Positions 49,649-57,158 of a stretch of DNA of 64,000 nucleotides are shown here, piece by piece (position 1 is the stretch's first letter; each line of letters opens with the position of its first letter). The notes below the pieces were generated by a model. That model was not told where the DNA came from. It did not search any database and worked only from the letters and a program-made list of their open reading frames with translations. The position numbers and the translations under genes were made by a program. This DNA comes from NCEH01 sp043195095 (GTDB taxonomy: Bacteria; Pseudomonadota; Alphaproteobacteria; Rhizobiales; Xanthobacteraceae), in NCBI RefSeq assembly GCF_043195095.1, contig NZ_JBAFWN010000016.1. One strand, given 5' to 3'.

Positions 49649-50856
49649 TGCCCGCCTCCGCCCCCCTCGCCCCTCTCCCGGCCCCGGATCCGGCGGGCGC
49701 GATGGTGCGCACGCGGCTCGCGGGCTTCGTGCGGGCGCTGCGCGACAACGGCTTCGCCACCGGCCTTGCCGAGAGCGCCGACGCGCTGCGCGTGCTGGCC
49801 GCGCCCGGCCTTGCCGACAAGACCCGCCTGCGCGCCGCCCTGCGCGCCCTGTTCGCCTCGCGCCGGTCGGATTGGGAGAAATTCGACGATCTGTTCGACG
49901 CCTATTGGTTCGAGAAGCATTTGCGCGCCAGCGTGCGCCTGGCGGACCAGCGCCGCACCCCCACCAATCTGCCGCTGCGCCCGGGGGCGGATGCGCCCGA
50001 GGCCGGAGGCAGCGGCCCGGTGAGCCGGGTGGACCGGGTGCCGGGCAGCGAGGCGGGAGAGGACGAAGGCGCCGAGCAGCGCCGCGCCGGGGCCTCCCAC
50101 GCCGAGCGGCTGGAGACCACCGACTTCCGCCATATCGCCGACCCACAGGAGCTGGAGCGCGCCTATGCGCTGGCCCAGCGCCTCGCCAAGGCCATGCGCG
50201 CCCGCCTCACCCGGCGCGCCCGCGCCGCCCGCACCGGTGCCCGGCTGGACCTGCGGCGCACGCTCCATCGCAGCGTGGCGCGCGGCGGCGTGCCGGTGGA
50301 GCTGGTACAGCGCCGCCGTCGTCCCAAGCCCTTGAAGCTGGTGATCCTGCTGGATGCCTCCGGCTCCATGAGCCCCTATGTGGCGGTGTTCGTGCGCTTC
50401 ATCCACGGCGCGCTGGACAGTTTTCGCGAGGCCTCCGCCTTCGTCTTCCACACCCGCCTCATCGACGTGACCGACGCGGTGAAGGAGAAGGACCCGCAGC
50501 GCGCCATGGACCGCCTCGGCCTGATGGCCCAGGGGGTGGGCGGCGGCACGCGGATCGGCGAGAGCCTCGCCACCTTCAACCGCTGGCACGCCGCGCGCAC
50601 GCTGCATTCGCGCACCGCCGTGCTGATCGTCTCCGACGGCTATGACACCGGCGAACCGGAACTGCTGGCGCGCGAGATGGCGGCCCTGCACCGCCGCTGC
50701 CGCCGCATCGTGTGGCTCAACCCCATGATCGGCTGGCGCGATTATGCCCCGGAGGCGGCCGGCATGAAGGCGGCACTCCCGTTCGTGGACCTGTTCGCGC
50801 CGGCCCACAATCTGGAGAGCCTGGAAGCCCTCGAACCCTATCTGGCCCGGCTATGA
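49648..50856 (+). CDS. coxE: CoxE: von Willebrand A-domain maturation protein
   Basis: A 402-residue protein with an Arg/Ala-rich N-terminal half (about 20-215) and a C-terminal VWA domain. The metal-ion-dependent adhesion site DASGSMS lies at 236-242, with the second MIDAS threonine region in GGGTRIGESL and the aspartate in VSDGYDTGEPE. MoxR/VWA pairs act as metal-centre chaperones; here the client is CoxL. The start is the TGATG overlap with coxD. Confidence 0.92.
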   Translation: MPASAPLAPLPAPDPAGAMVRTRLAGFVRALRDNGFATGLAESADALRVLAAPGLADKTRLRAALRALFASRRSDWEKFDDLFDAYWFEKHLRASVRLADQRRTPTNLPLRPGADAPEAGGSGPVSRVDRVPGSEAGEDEGAEQRRAGASHAERLETTDFRHIADPQELERAYALAQRLAKAMRARLTRRARAARTGARLDLRRTLHRSVARGGVPVELVQRRRRPKPLKLVILLDASGSMSPYVAVFVRFIHGALDSFREASAFVFHTRLIDVTDAVKEKDPQRAMDRLGLMAQGVGGGTRIGESLATFNRWHAARTLHSRTAVLIVSDGYDTGEPELLAREMAALHRRCRRIVWLNPMIGWRDYAPEAAGMKAALPFVDLFAPAHNLESLEALEPYLARL

Positions 50857-50870
50857 CGGGAGGAGGCGCC

Positions 50871-51692
50871 ATGACCAGTCCCATCGACATGTTCGCGCTC
50901 ATGGACGGCATGAAGCAGAAGGAGCAGCCGTTCGCCCTCGCGACCGTGGTGCGCACGGTCTCCGTCACCGCCGCCAAGGCGGGCGCGAAGGCGCTGATCC
51001 TGCCGGACGGCACGGTGCTCGCCGGCTGGATCGGCGGCGGCTGCGCGCGCGGGGCGACGCTGAAGGCGGCCCGCGAGGCGCTCGCCGACGGCCAGCCGCG
51101 CCTGGTCTCGATCCAGCCGGAAGACCTGCTGGAAGACCTCGGCGTGCACGCCGGGGAGACCCGCGAGGGCGTGCGCTACGTCTCCAACATGTGCCCCTCC
51201 AAGGGCACCATGGACATCTTCGTGGAGCCGGTGCTGCCGCGCCCGGAGCTGGTGGTGATGGGCGCTTCCCCCGTTGCGGTCGCGCTGGTTGCGCTGGCGC
51301 CGCAGTTCGGCTTCAGCGTCACCGCCGCCGCGCCGGCGGCGGACCATGGGAAATTCGCCGGCGCCGATCGCATGGCGGAAGGCTTTGCGCCGCCGCCGGC
51401 CAGCGGGCCGCGCTTCGTCGTGGTCTCCACCCAGGGTGCCGGCGATCTTGCCGTGCTCACCGCCGCGCTCAGCCTGGAGGCGCGCCACGTGGCGTTCGTC
51501 GGCTCGCGCCGCAAGGCGCAGACGCTCAGCGAGAAATTGCGCGAAGCCGGCGTGCCGCAGGCCCGGCTCGATGCGCTGAAAGCCCCGGCAGGCCTCGATC
51601 TCGGCGCCATCACGCCGGAGGAGATCGCGCTTTCCATCCTTGCCGAACTGGTGCTCGTGCGCAGGCGCGACCAGCGCGGCGCCGTTTCCTGA
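50871..51692 (+). CDS. coxF: CoxF: XdhC-family molybdenum-cofactor maturation protein
   Basis: A 273-residue XdhC/CoxI-type protein. The N-terminal XdhC segment has PFALATVVRTVSVTAAKAGAKALILPDGTVLAGWIGGGC. A Rossmann-like C-terminal domain starts near LVVMGASPVAVALVALAP. These proteins bind the molybdenum cofactor and promote its sulfuration and delivery to the apo-enzyme. GGAGG at 50860-50864 supports the ATG at 50871. An upstream ATG overlapping the coxE stop is possible but has no ribosome site. Confidence 0.9.
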   Translation: MTSPIDMFALMDGMKQKEQPFALATVVRTVSVTAAKAGAKALILPDGTVLAGWIGGGCARGATLKAAREALADGQPRLVSIQPEDLLEDLGVHAGETREGVRYVSNMCPSKGTMDIFVEPVLPRPELVVMGASPVAVALVALAPQFGFSVTAAAPAADHGKFAGADRMAEGFAPPPASGPRFVVVSTQGAGDLAVLTAALSLEARHVAFVGSRRKAQTLSEKLREAGVPQARLDALKAPAGLDLGAITPEEIALSILAELVLVRRRDQRGAVS

Positions 51693-51711
51693 AACAAGAG
51701 AGACCATCGCC

Positions 51712-52377
51712 ATGGACATGAGCGGCTCACAGCGCATCGAAGCCAGCCCGGCGGCCGTATGGGCGGCGCTGAACGACCCCGAGGTGCTGAAGCAATGCAT
51801 CCCCGGCTGCGAAAGCATCGCCAAGACCTCCGACACGCAGATGGAAGCGGTGGTGGTGCTGCGCGTGGGGCCGGTGAAGGCCTCGTTCAAGGGCGCCGTC
51901 ACCTTGTCGGACATCGTGCCCGAACAGGGCTACACCATCACCGGCGAAGGCTCGGGCGGGCTTGCCGGCTATGCCAAGGGCTCGGCCAAGGTGCGCCTGG
52001 AGCCGCAGGACGACGCCACGCTGCTGCATTACGAGGTGAAGGCGGACGTGGGCGGCAAGCTCGCCCAGCTCGGCGCGCGCCTCATTGATGCCACGGCGAA
52101 AAAGCTGGCGGGCGAATTCTTTACCAATTTCGGCGCCGTGGTCGCCCCGCCGCCGGCCGCGGCCGAAGCTCCGGCGGAATCCGGCGAGGAGGCGGAGGCG
52201 GCGCCCGCCACCGGCACGGAGAAGGCGGGCAAGGGCTGGCTCGGCGGGCTGTTCGGCAAGGCCACGGCGGGCGCGCTGGTGGCGGGCTTCCTGCTCGTGC
52301 CGCCCTGCTGCCTGAATGGCACGCACGCCCATGCGGCCGGGGAATTCGCCTTCCCCATCTGCCACGGCAAGGGGTGA
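51712..52377 (+). CDS. coxG: CoxG: SRPBCC-fold membrane anchor of CO dehydrogenase
   Basis: A 221-residue protein. Residues about 1-145 are the CoxG SRPBCC domain (QRIEASPAAVWAALNDPEVLKQCIPGCE, and GGKLAQLGARLIDATAKKLAGEFF). A charged Ala/Glu linker follows, then a C-terminal hydrophobic helix (about 181-196). CoxG homologues help recruit CO dehydrogenase to the membrane and move quinone. After the helix there is a further tail with three cysteines and two histidines (CCLNGTHAH, ICHGKG) that I do not recall from other CoxG proteins. It is the last cox gene visible. Confidence 0.9.
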   Translation: MDMSGSQRIEASPAAVWAALNDPEVLKQCIPGCESIAKTSDTQMEAVVVLRVGPVKASFKGAVTLSDIVPEQGYTITGEGSGGLAGYAKGSAKVRLEPQDDATLLHYEVKADVGGKLAQLGARLIDATAKKLAGEFFTNFGAVVAPPPAAAEAPAESGEEAEAAPATGTEKAGKGWLGGLFGKATAGALVAGFLLVPPCCLNGTHAHAAGEFAFPICHGKG

Positions 52378-52394
52378 CGCGCTTCGCGCAAAAA

Positions 52395-52434
52395 ATATCC
52401 GGGTAATATTGCATACCCTATATTACCCGGATAT
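52395..52434. promoter_or_regulatory. Perfect 15-bp inverted repeat upstream of the GIY-YIG gene
   Basis: ATATCCGGGTAATAT (52395-52409) and its exact reverse complement ATATTACCCGGATAT (52420-52434) flank a 10-base spacer. The centre-to-centre distance is 25 bases. This is an AT-rich island in GC-rich DNA, unlike the terminators in the window. It looks like a dimeric repressor operator. It begins 18 bases after the coxG stop and lies 36 bases before the GIY-YIG ATG. Confidence 0.75.
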
Positions 52435-52436
52435 AA

Positions 52437-52458
52437 CGCGTCTTCCCCAAAAGACGCG
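52437..52458 (+). promoter_or_regulatory. Small hairpin in the GIY-YIG leader
   Basis: CGCGTCTT (52437-52444) pairs perfectly with AAGACGCG (52451-52458) around a 6-base loop. It ends 11 bases before the start codon, so it would sit just upstream of the ribosome site GGAGACACGG of the next gene. It could restrict initiation. Confidence 0.5.
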
Positions 52459-52469
52459 GAGACACGGAC

Positions 52470-52805
52470 ATGAAGGGCGAGGCGCGCAAGGCGGCCGTGG
52501 CCGCATATAAGGAGCGCAAGCCGGCGGCGGGAATTTATGCCGTGCGCTGCGCACCCACCGGCCAATCCTGGCTGGGGCGGGCGCGTGACCTTGCCACCAT
52601 CCAGACCCGCATCTGGTTCAGCCTGCAACACGGCGGCGCATCCAACCGCGCTCTTCAGGCGGCTTGGCAGGCCCACGGGGCCGAAGCCTTCACCTTCGAA
52701 GCGATCGAGCGGCTTGAGGTAGAGGAAAGCGCCTATGTGCGCGACGCCCTGCTGAAGGAGCGACTCGCCCATTGGCGCGCGGTGCTGGGCGCGGCCGCGC
52801 TTTGA
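52470..52805 (+). CDS. Small GIY-YIG nuclease-family protein
   Basis: A 111-residue protein. The GIY-type motif appears as GIYAVRC (21-27) and the YIG-type motif as SWLG (33-36), followed by a helix with Arg47 (QTRIWFSLQHG) and FTFEAIERL. This is the compact, stand-alone form of the GIY-YIG fold. The catalytic tyrosine of the second motif is replaced by tryptophan, so nuclease activity is uncertain. The gene has its own palindromic leader and no operon partner. Function unknown. Confidence 0.72.
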   Translation: MKGEARKAAVAAYKERKPAAGIYAVRCAPTGQSWLGRARDLATIQTRIWFSLQHGGASNRALQAAWQAHGAEAFTFEAIERLEVEESAYVRDALLKERLAHWRAVLGAAAL

Positions 52806-52940
52806 ATTCCGACACGCCACCGCAAGCAGCGAAGTGACCTTGCGGTAACTCCGGCATCACGTCTTTTCGTCCGCTTCCGGGCGCAAAAATGTCCCCACCC
52901 GCCGTTCAAAGGTTGACTCCCCCGTCGTTTCAGCCACGAT

Positions 52941-52964
52941 CTGAACACTGAATTCCGAATTCAG
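52941..52964. promoter_or_regulatory. Candidate GntR operator upstream of the substrate-binding protein gene
   Basis: Three heptads spaced by 7 bases: TGAACAC (52942), TGAATTC (52949), CGAATTC (52956). Within them lies the perfect 19-base dyad ACTGAATTCCGAATTCAGT (52947-52965). The whole 24-base element has 9 of 12 dyad pairs, and it matches the element at 63034-63057 at 19 of 24 positions. It lies about 48 bases before the ATG of the transporter gene, where a repressor would block the promoter. Confidence 0.72.
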
Positions 52965-53012
52965 TTAAGGCTCGCCAAAGCCGAAATGAAAAACATTGCG
53001 GGAGAAAACCTT

Positions 53013-54218
53013 ATGATCGCATCACGCCTCGTGATTGCAGCCTTTTGCGCCGCCGTGGCCGGGCCTGCCTTCAGCCAGACGGTGCCGCCCATCAAGATCG
53101 GCGTGCTGAACGACCGCACCGGCATCTATGCGGATTTCGCCGGCCAGGGCTCGGTCGTGGGCGCCCAGATGGCGGTGGAGGATTTCCAGAAGACCCATCC
53201 CGACATCAAGGTCGAGATCCTCGCGGCCGACCACCAGAACAAGGCGGACGTGGGCTCCGCCATCGCGCGCAAATGGTATGACGAAGACGGCGTCGACATG
53301 ATCGTGGATGTGCCGAATTCGGCCGTCGCGCTCGCGGTCAACGAAGTCTCGCGCGAGAAGAACAAGGTCCTGATCGTCTCTGGCGGCGGCACGTCCGATC
53401 TTACCGGGCCGAAATGCGCGCCCAATACCATTCACTGGACCTTCGATACCTGGTCGCTGGCGCACGGCACCGGCAGTGCCATGGTGAAGCGCGGCGGCGA
53501 TACCTGGTTCTTCATCACGGCGGACTATGCCTTCGGTCATGCGCTGGAGCGCGACACGGCGAAGGTCGTGACGGAATCCGGCGGCAAGGTGCTCGGCAGC
53601 GCCCGCGCGCCCATGGGCGGGTCGGATTTCGGCTCCTTCCTGCTCCAGGCGCAAAGCTCCAAGGCCAAGGTGATCGGCCTCGCCAATGCGGCGGCCGACA
53701 CCACCAACACCATCAAGCAGGCCTCCGAATTCGGCATCACCCAGGGCGGCCAGAAGCTCGCCGGCCTCCTGATCTTCTTGACCGACGTGCATTCACTCGG
53801 CCTGAAGGTGGCGCAGGGCCTGGTGCTGACCGAGGCCTTCTATTGGGACCAGAATGACGGCACCCGCGCCTTCTCCAAGCGCTTCGGCGAACGCATGGGC
53901 GGCACCATGCCCACCATGGTGCATGCCGGCGTCTATTCCGCCGTCACCCATTATCTGAAGGCGATCGTGGCGGCGAAGTCCAAGGACTCCGACAAGGTGG
54001 TTGCGCAGATGAAGGCGATCCCCACCGATGATCCGCTGTTCGGCAAGGGCCAGGTCCGCGCCGACGGTCGCCACATCCACAATATGTACCTGTTCGAGGT
54101 GAAGACGCCGGCGGAATCCAAGGGCGAGTGGGATATCTACAAGACCCTCGCGACCATCCCGGCCGCCGACGCCTTCCGCCCCCTCAGCGAAGGCCATTGC
54201 CCGCTCGTGAAGAGCTGA
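53013..54218 (+). CDS. ABC transporter periplasmic substrate-binding protein (branched-chain amino acid type)
   Basis: A 401-residue type I periplasmic binding protein of the LivJ/amide-urea group. A signal peptide (IASRLVIAAFCAAVAGPAFSQ) is cleaved near residue 20, then the mature protein begins TVPPIKIGVLNDRTGIYADFAG. The PNSAVALAVNEVSREKNKVLI and HTMVHAGVYSAVTHYLKA-type regions fit the family. GGAG at 53000-53003 favours ATG 53013 over ATG 52986. No permease or ATPase genes are adjacent. The operator it shares with the hcm operon suggests it may bind 2-hydroxyisobutyrate or a related branched acid; this is inference. Confidence 0.85.
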   Translation: MIASRLVIAAFCAAVAGPAFSQTVPPIKIGVLNDRTGIYADFAGQGSVVGAQMAVEDFQKTHPDIKVEILAADHQNKADVGSAIARKWYDEDGVDMIVDVPNSAVALAVNEVSREKNKVLIVSGGGTSDLTGPKCAPNTIHWTFDTWSLAHGTGSAMVKRGGDTWFFITADYAFGHALERDTAKVVTESGGKVLGSARAPMGGSDFGSFLLQAQSSKAKVIGLANAAADTTNTIKQASEFGITQGGQKLAGLLIFLTDVHSLGLKVAQGLVLTEAFYWDQNDGTRAFSKRFGERMGGTMPTMVHAGVYSAVTHYLKAIVAAKSKDSDKVVAQMKAIPTDDPLFGKGQVRADGRHIHNMYLFEVKTPAESKGEWDIYKTLATIPAADAFRPLSEGHCPLVKS

Positions 54219-54282
54219 CCGCGCCGCAAGACCGCTAAGCCACTAGACCGCTAAGCGACAAGAACCTTTAAGCCGCAAGACC

Positions 54283-54311
54283 GCCCCCTCCCCGCCGGGA
54301 GGGGGCTTTTT
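54283..54311 (+). terminator. Intrinsic terminator of the substrate-binding protein gene
   Basis: A perfect 10-bp stem, GCCCCCTCCC (54283-54292) with GGGAGGGGGC (54297-54306), loop CGCC, followed by TTTTT. Just upstream, the motif AGACCGCTAAGC is repeated twice (near 54229-54255), of unknown meaning. Confidence 0.92.
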
Positions 54312-54345
54312 GCATTCAAGGGCGCGCAGACGCAGACGCTTCGAG

Positions 54346-56091
54346 CTAAAGCGGCCCGTCCAGAAGGCGGGGTCCGCCGAGAGGACAGGCCGAGCGCCCG
54401 TCGTCCAGCAGGATGAAGGCCGCCACCTGCGTCGACCCGGTCAGCTTCACATGCCCGCGCCAGCTCACTTCCTGCGGCGTACCCGGAGGAAGGGTCGCGG
54501 CAATAACGGGCCGCGGGCCCTCGGTCAGGCCGTAGCCGACGATGATTCCGCCGGCATCCACCAGGAGGATTTTGTCGGGCGCCCCCGCACGGGCCGGATC
54601 CCAGGCCCAGCCCGTCACCCGGAAGGCGGTTCCCGGCGCGGTGCCCGGCACCGGCTGCGCGCCCGCGAACGCGCCAAGGCAGGCCGAGGCGGGGCGGAGC
54701 GTGGCATGGGCCGAAAGCGGCGTCCCCCTCCAGCTCGCCCAAGGTTCCGCGAACAGCGCCAGCTGCCGCCGGCGCAGCAGTTCGGCCCGCTCGGCGACCA
54801 CCTCGGGATCCAGGAAGATCTTGGCGAATTCCTCATCGTCCCGCACGTTCGACAGCAATGCGGTCGCCGCTCCGTCGCGGGAGAGCCGCAGGGCCTGAAC
54901 CACGGCGTCCACATGGTGGCCATAGCCGGCCATGAGCACCAGCGCGCACACCGCCGAAGCCGGCGCGAGGATGCGGATCCGGCCCGGCAGCAGGCTCCAC
55001 CACAGAAAGGTCAGCGCGAGCCAGAACACCAGGCTCGGCGTCAGATAGCGGCTGGCCAGCGCCTGGCCCACGCCGAACGTCAGCCGCCCGAGCGAGGTCA
55101 AGGCGGCGGAGGCGGCGATGAACACGATGACATGCAGCAGCACCAGCCGTGCCGGTGTCGCATGGGAGGGGCGAGCCACCAGCACGACGCCGGCGAAAAC
55201 GCCCAGGCCGACCCCGATTGCGCCCATCGCGATGGCGATCAGGTGGCGATGGCCCTCCACGGCGGCGATCTGCACCCGCAGCAGCTCTTCCAGCGGCTGG
55301 CCGAGATAAGCGAGCGTATAGCGCAGCGAGGTCAGCGGCTTGAGCAGTGCGGCGAACGGGGTCAAGTCCGGGTCGGGGGATTGATAACCGACGAGATAGA
55401 GAGCGATCAGCCCCACTGCCACGCCTGCACCCACGGCGGTTTCGCGCCAGGGCCGGCCGAGCCAGACCGCCAGCGGCGGAAGGAGGAGGCACACGAGAAC
55501 GCCGTTGGACAGGGACCCGACCGCCAAGGCCGCGCACAGCGATGCAGCGCCCACCCCGGCCCATCCCCGCACGGCCGCGAGCGCCGCGAAAGCGAGCGTT
55601 CCCGCAAGGAAGACCGCGAAAAACTGGGTCTGAAAACTATAGAGGAAGTTTTCCCACTGCCCGCCCCAGAACATATATCCGAGCGCGATGGCACCCGCCA
55701 GAACGGCATTCACACGCCCGCGCACTCCCGCCCAATAGACCAGGGCCGCAAGGGTGAAGGCATGGATCAGCTGCAGGAGGATGCTTGCGTAAAAATTGAC
55801 CAGATAGGTTCCGCGCGCCAGGAGATAATCCAGAATCGACAACAGGCGGAAGACGACGATGCGATGCTCATTATGCTGGGCGAAAAGCTGATCCATGCAG
55901 TCTTGGATGGAGAGGACCGCCCATTGGTCCATGAACGGAAGCGGGATGTAAGCATCATACATCGCCCGCAAGGTGGTCATCACCACAAGCGCCGCGCATA
56001 CGGCAGCGATGAGGGTTAGAACATAGGGCAAGACGCGAGACATCATGACCCGGCCCCCGCCGGCCAAGGATGCAGTGTTCTCGAACGCCAT
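54346..56091 (-). CDS. Polytopic membrane protein, glycosyltransferase-like, unknown function
   Basis: A protein of about 581 residues with a hydrophobic start helix, a periplasmic loop carrying DAYIPLPFMDQWAVL and HNEHRIVVFRLL, then about ten further membrane helices. A soluble C-terminal domain of about 150 residues follows, with beta-rich GTAFRVTGWAWDPARAG and ILLVDAGGIIVGYG. The layout recalls GT-C-fold membrane glycosyltransferases, but no catalytic motif is certain. Starts at 56139, 56091 (used) and 56046 are all possible; none has a strong ribosome site. It is not obviously linked to its neighbours and lies alone between two transcription units. Confidence 0.6.
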   Translation of the reverse strand: MAFENTASLAGGGRVMMSRVLPYVLTLIAAVCAALVVMTTLRAMYDAYIPLPFMDQWAVLSIQDCMDQLFAQHNEHRIVVFRLLSILDYLLARGTYLVNFYASILLQLIHAFTLAALVYWAGVRGRVNAVLAGAIALGYMFWGGQWENFLYSFQTQFFAVFLAGTLAFAALAAVRGWAGVGAASLCAALAVGSLSNGVLVCLLLPPLAVWLGRPWRETAVGAGVAVGLIALYLVGYQSPDPDLTPFAALLKPLTSLRYTLAYLGQPLEELLRVQIAAVEGHRHLIAIAMGAIGVGLGVFAGVVLVARPSHATPARLVLLHVIVFIAASAALTSLGRLTFGVGQALASRYLTPSLVFWLALTFLWWSLLPGRIRILAPASAVCALVLMAGYGHHVDAVVQALRLSRDGAATALLSNVRDDEEFAKIFLDPEVVAERAELLRRRQLALFAEPWASWRGTPLSAHATLRPASACLGAFAGAQPVPGTAPGTAFRVTGWAWDPARAGAPDKILLVDAGGIIVGYGLTEGPRPVIAATLPPGTPQEVSWRGHVKLTGSTQVAAFILLDDGRSACPLGGPRLLDGPL

Positions 56092-56479
56092 CGGCCCCCC
56101 GATAATGTCGCACATTCGTAATATTACGTGAGCCCACACGCTTTTTAGTGCTCACGATCGCGCCGCAGTGCCAGCTTTATTCCGCCGCCTGCACCGATGC
56201 AACGCCGCATCGGGTGGCGAACGCGGACGGTTTCGCATTCTGGCGCATCAAGGTCCGTGCCATCGCGGGACGGCGGCGGTCGCGAGCCGAACAGGCGGGC
56301 GAACAGGGGGAGAACGGATGGGGCGCGAATCGGCGCGCGGCGGCGGATCGCGCTTTGTTCCGCCGGTCCAACGCCGCGTGGCGATGCCGCGATGGGACGC
56401 GCGGGATTGCCCGCAGCGCGGGCCATTTGGCAGGCCGGAAGGCGCGCCGGGAAAAGCGCGCCGGCGCGCAGGCCGCGCT
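56092..56479. other. Gap downstream of the hcm operon
   Basis: About 390 bases with no supportable gene. Near 56100-56150 it is AT-richer (GTAATATTACGTGAGCC), likely the promoter of the membrane-protein gene. At 56456-56469 a self-complementary GCGCGCCGGCGCGC reads into TTTTC on the minus strand and may end the hcm operon transcript. Confidence 0.45.
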
Positions 56480-57055
56480 TCAGTCCAGCGCCGCCCCCGC
56501 CGAAAGGCTCAATGCGCGGTCGAAGCGCGGCTCGGGGCGGCCGGCGTCGCGATTGGCGGCGCGGGCCAGCAAAGCCAGCAGATCGCCCAGCCGGTTGACA
56601 TAGGCGATGCCCGCGCTGCCCGGCGCGGGTGGGTCGATCTCGGCCTGGGAGACCAGCCGCCGCTCGGCCCGCCGGCACACCGCGCGGGCGACGGCCGCGT
56701 GGGCCGCCGGCAGCGAGCCGCCGGGAATGAGCGTCGCGGCGACCACGGGAAGATCCGCCTCCAGGCGCCCGATGAGGCCGTCGAGCCGGCGCACATAGGC
56801 CATGGACAATTGCGCCGCGCCGGGCGCGGCCACCTGCTGAAGCAGTTCGTGCACGTCGTTCTGCGCGATCGCGAGCGCCTGCCCGGCTTCGCCGGAGGCG
56901 CCGCCCTCGGCCAGCACGGCGAGCCAGCCGGCAAGTTCCTCCACAGCGCCGATCAGCTCGACGGTGGGGCTATCCTTCTCCACCCGGGCGCCGGTGGCGA
57001 GACGTGTCATGCCGCCATCGCCGGCGGCGGTGCTCCAGCTTGCAAGACTGCTCAT
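56480..57055 (-). CDS. PduO-type cobalamin adenosyltransferase, divergent N-terminus
   Basis: A 191-residue protein of the MMAB/PduO fold that adenosylates cob(I)alamin to make coenzyme B12. The core helix motif AVARAVCRRAERRLV and YVNRLGDLLALLARAAN are well conserved. The N-terminal ATP-binding loop is degenerate: the usual TRTGDDGTT-like stretch reads STAAGDGGMT, and the DELN motif reads EELAG. It is the last gene of the hcm operon, where it would supply or reload adenosylcobalamin for HcmA. Whether it is an active enzyme or a dedicated cofactor chaperone is unclear. Confidence 0.75.
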   Translation of the reverse strand: MSSLASWSTAAGDGGMTRLATGARVEKDSPTVELIGAVEELAGWLAVLAEGGASGEAGQALAIAQNDVHELLQQVAAPGAAQLSMAYVRRLDGLIGRLEADLPVVAATLIPGGSLPAAHAAVARAVCRRAERRLVSQAEIDPPAPGSAGIAYVNRLGDLLALLARAANRDAGRPEPRFDRALSLSAGAALD

Positions 57056-57158
57056 GTCGCTTCTCCCTCGGCTTGCGCCAGGCGGCCGCCCTGTTCCGGG
57101 CGGTCCGCCCTCACGCGCCGGGCGCAGGCCCGACGCGCGTTCGTGTGGACTGCGGCGC

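Noticed and set aside
52110..52120. Other GAATTC occurrences (for example near 52113 and 53310) as extra GntR sites
   Set aside because: They are single heptads inside coding sequence without the 7-base-spaced triple or the flanking dyad.
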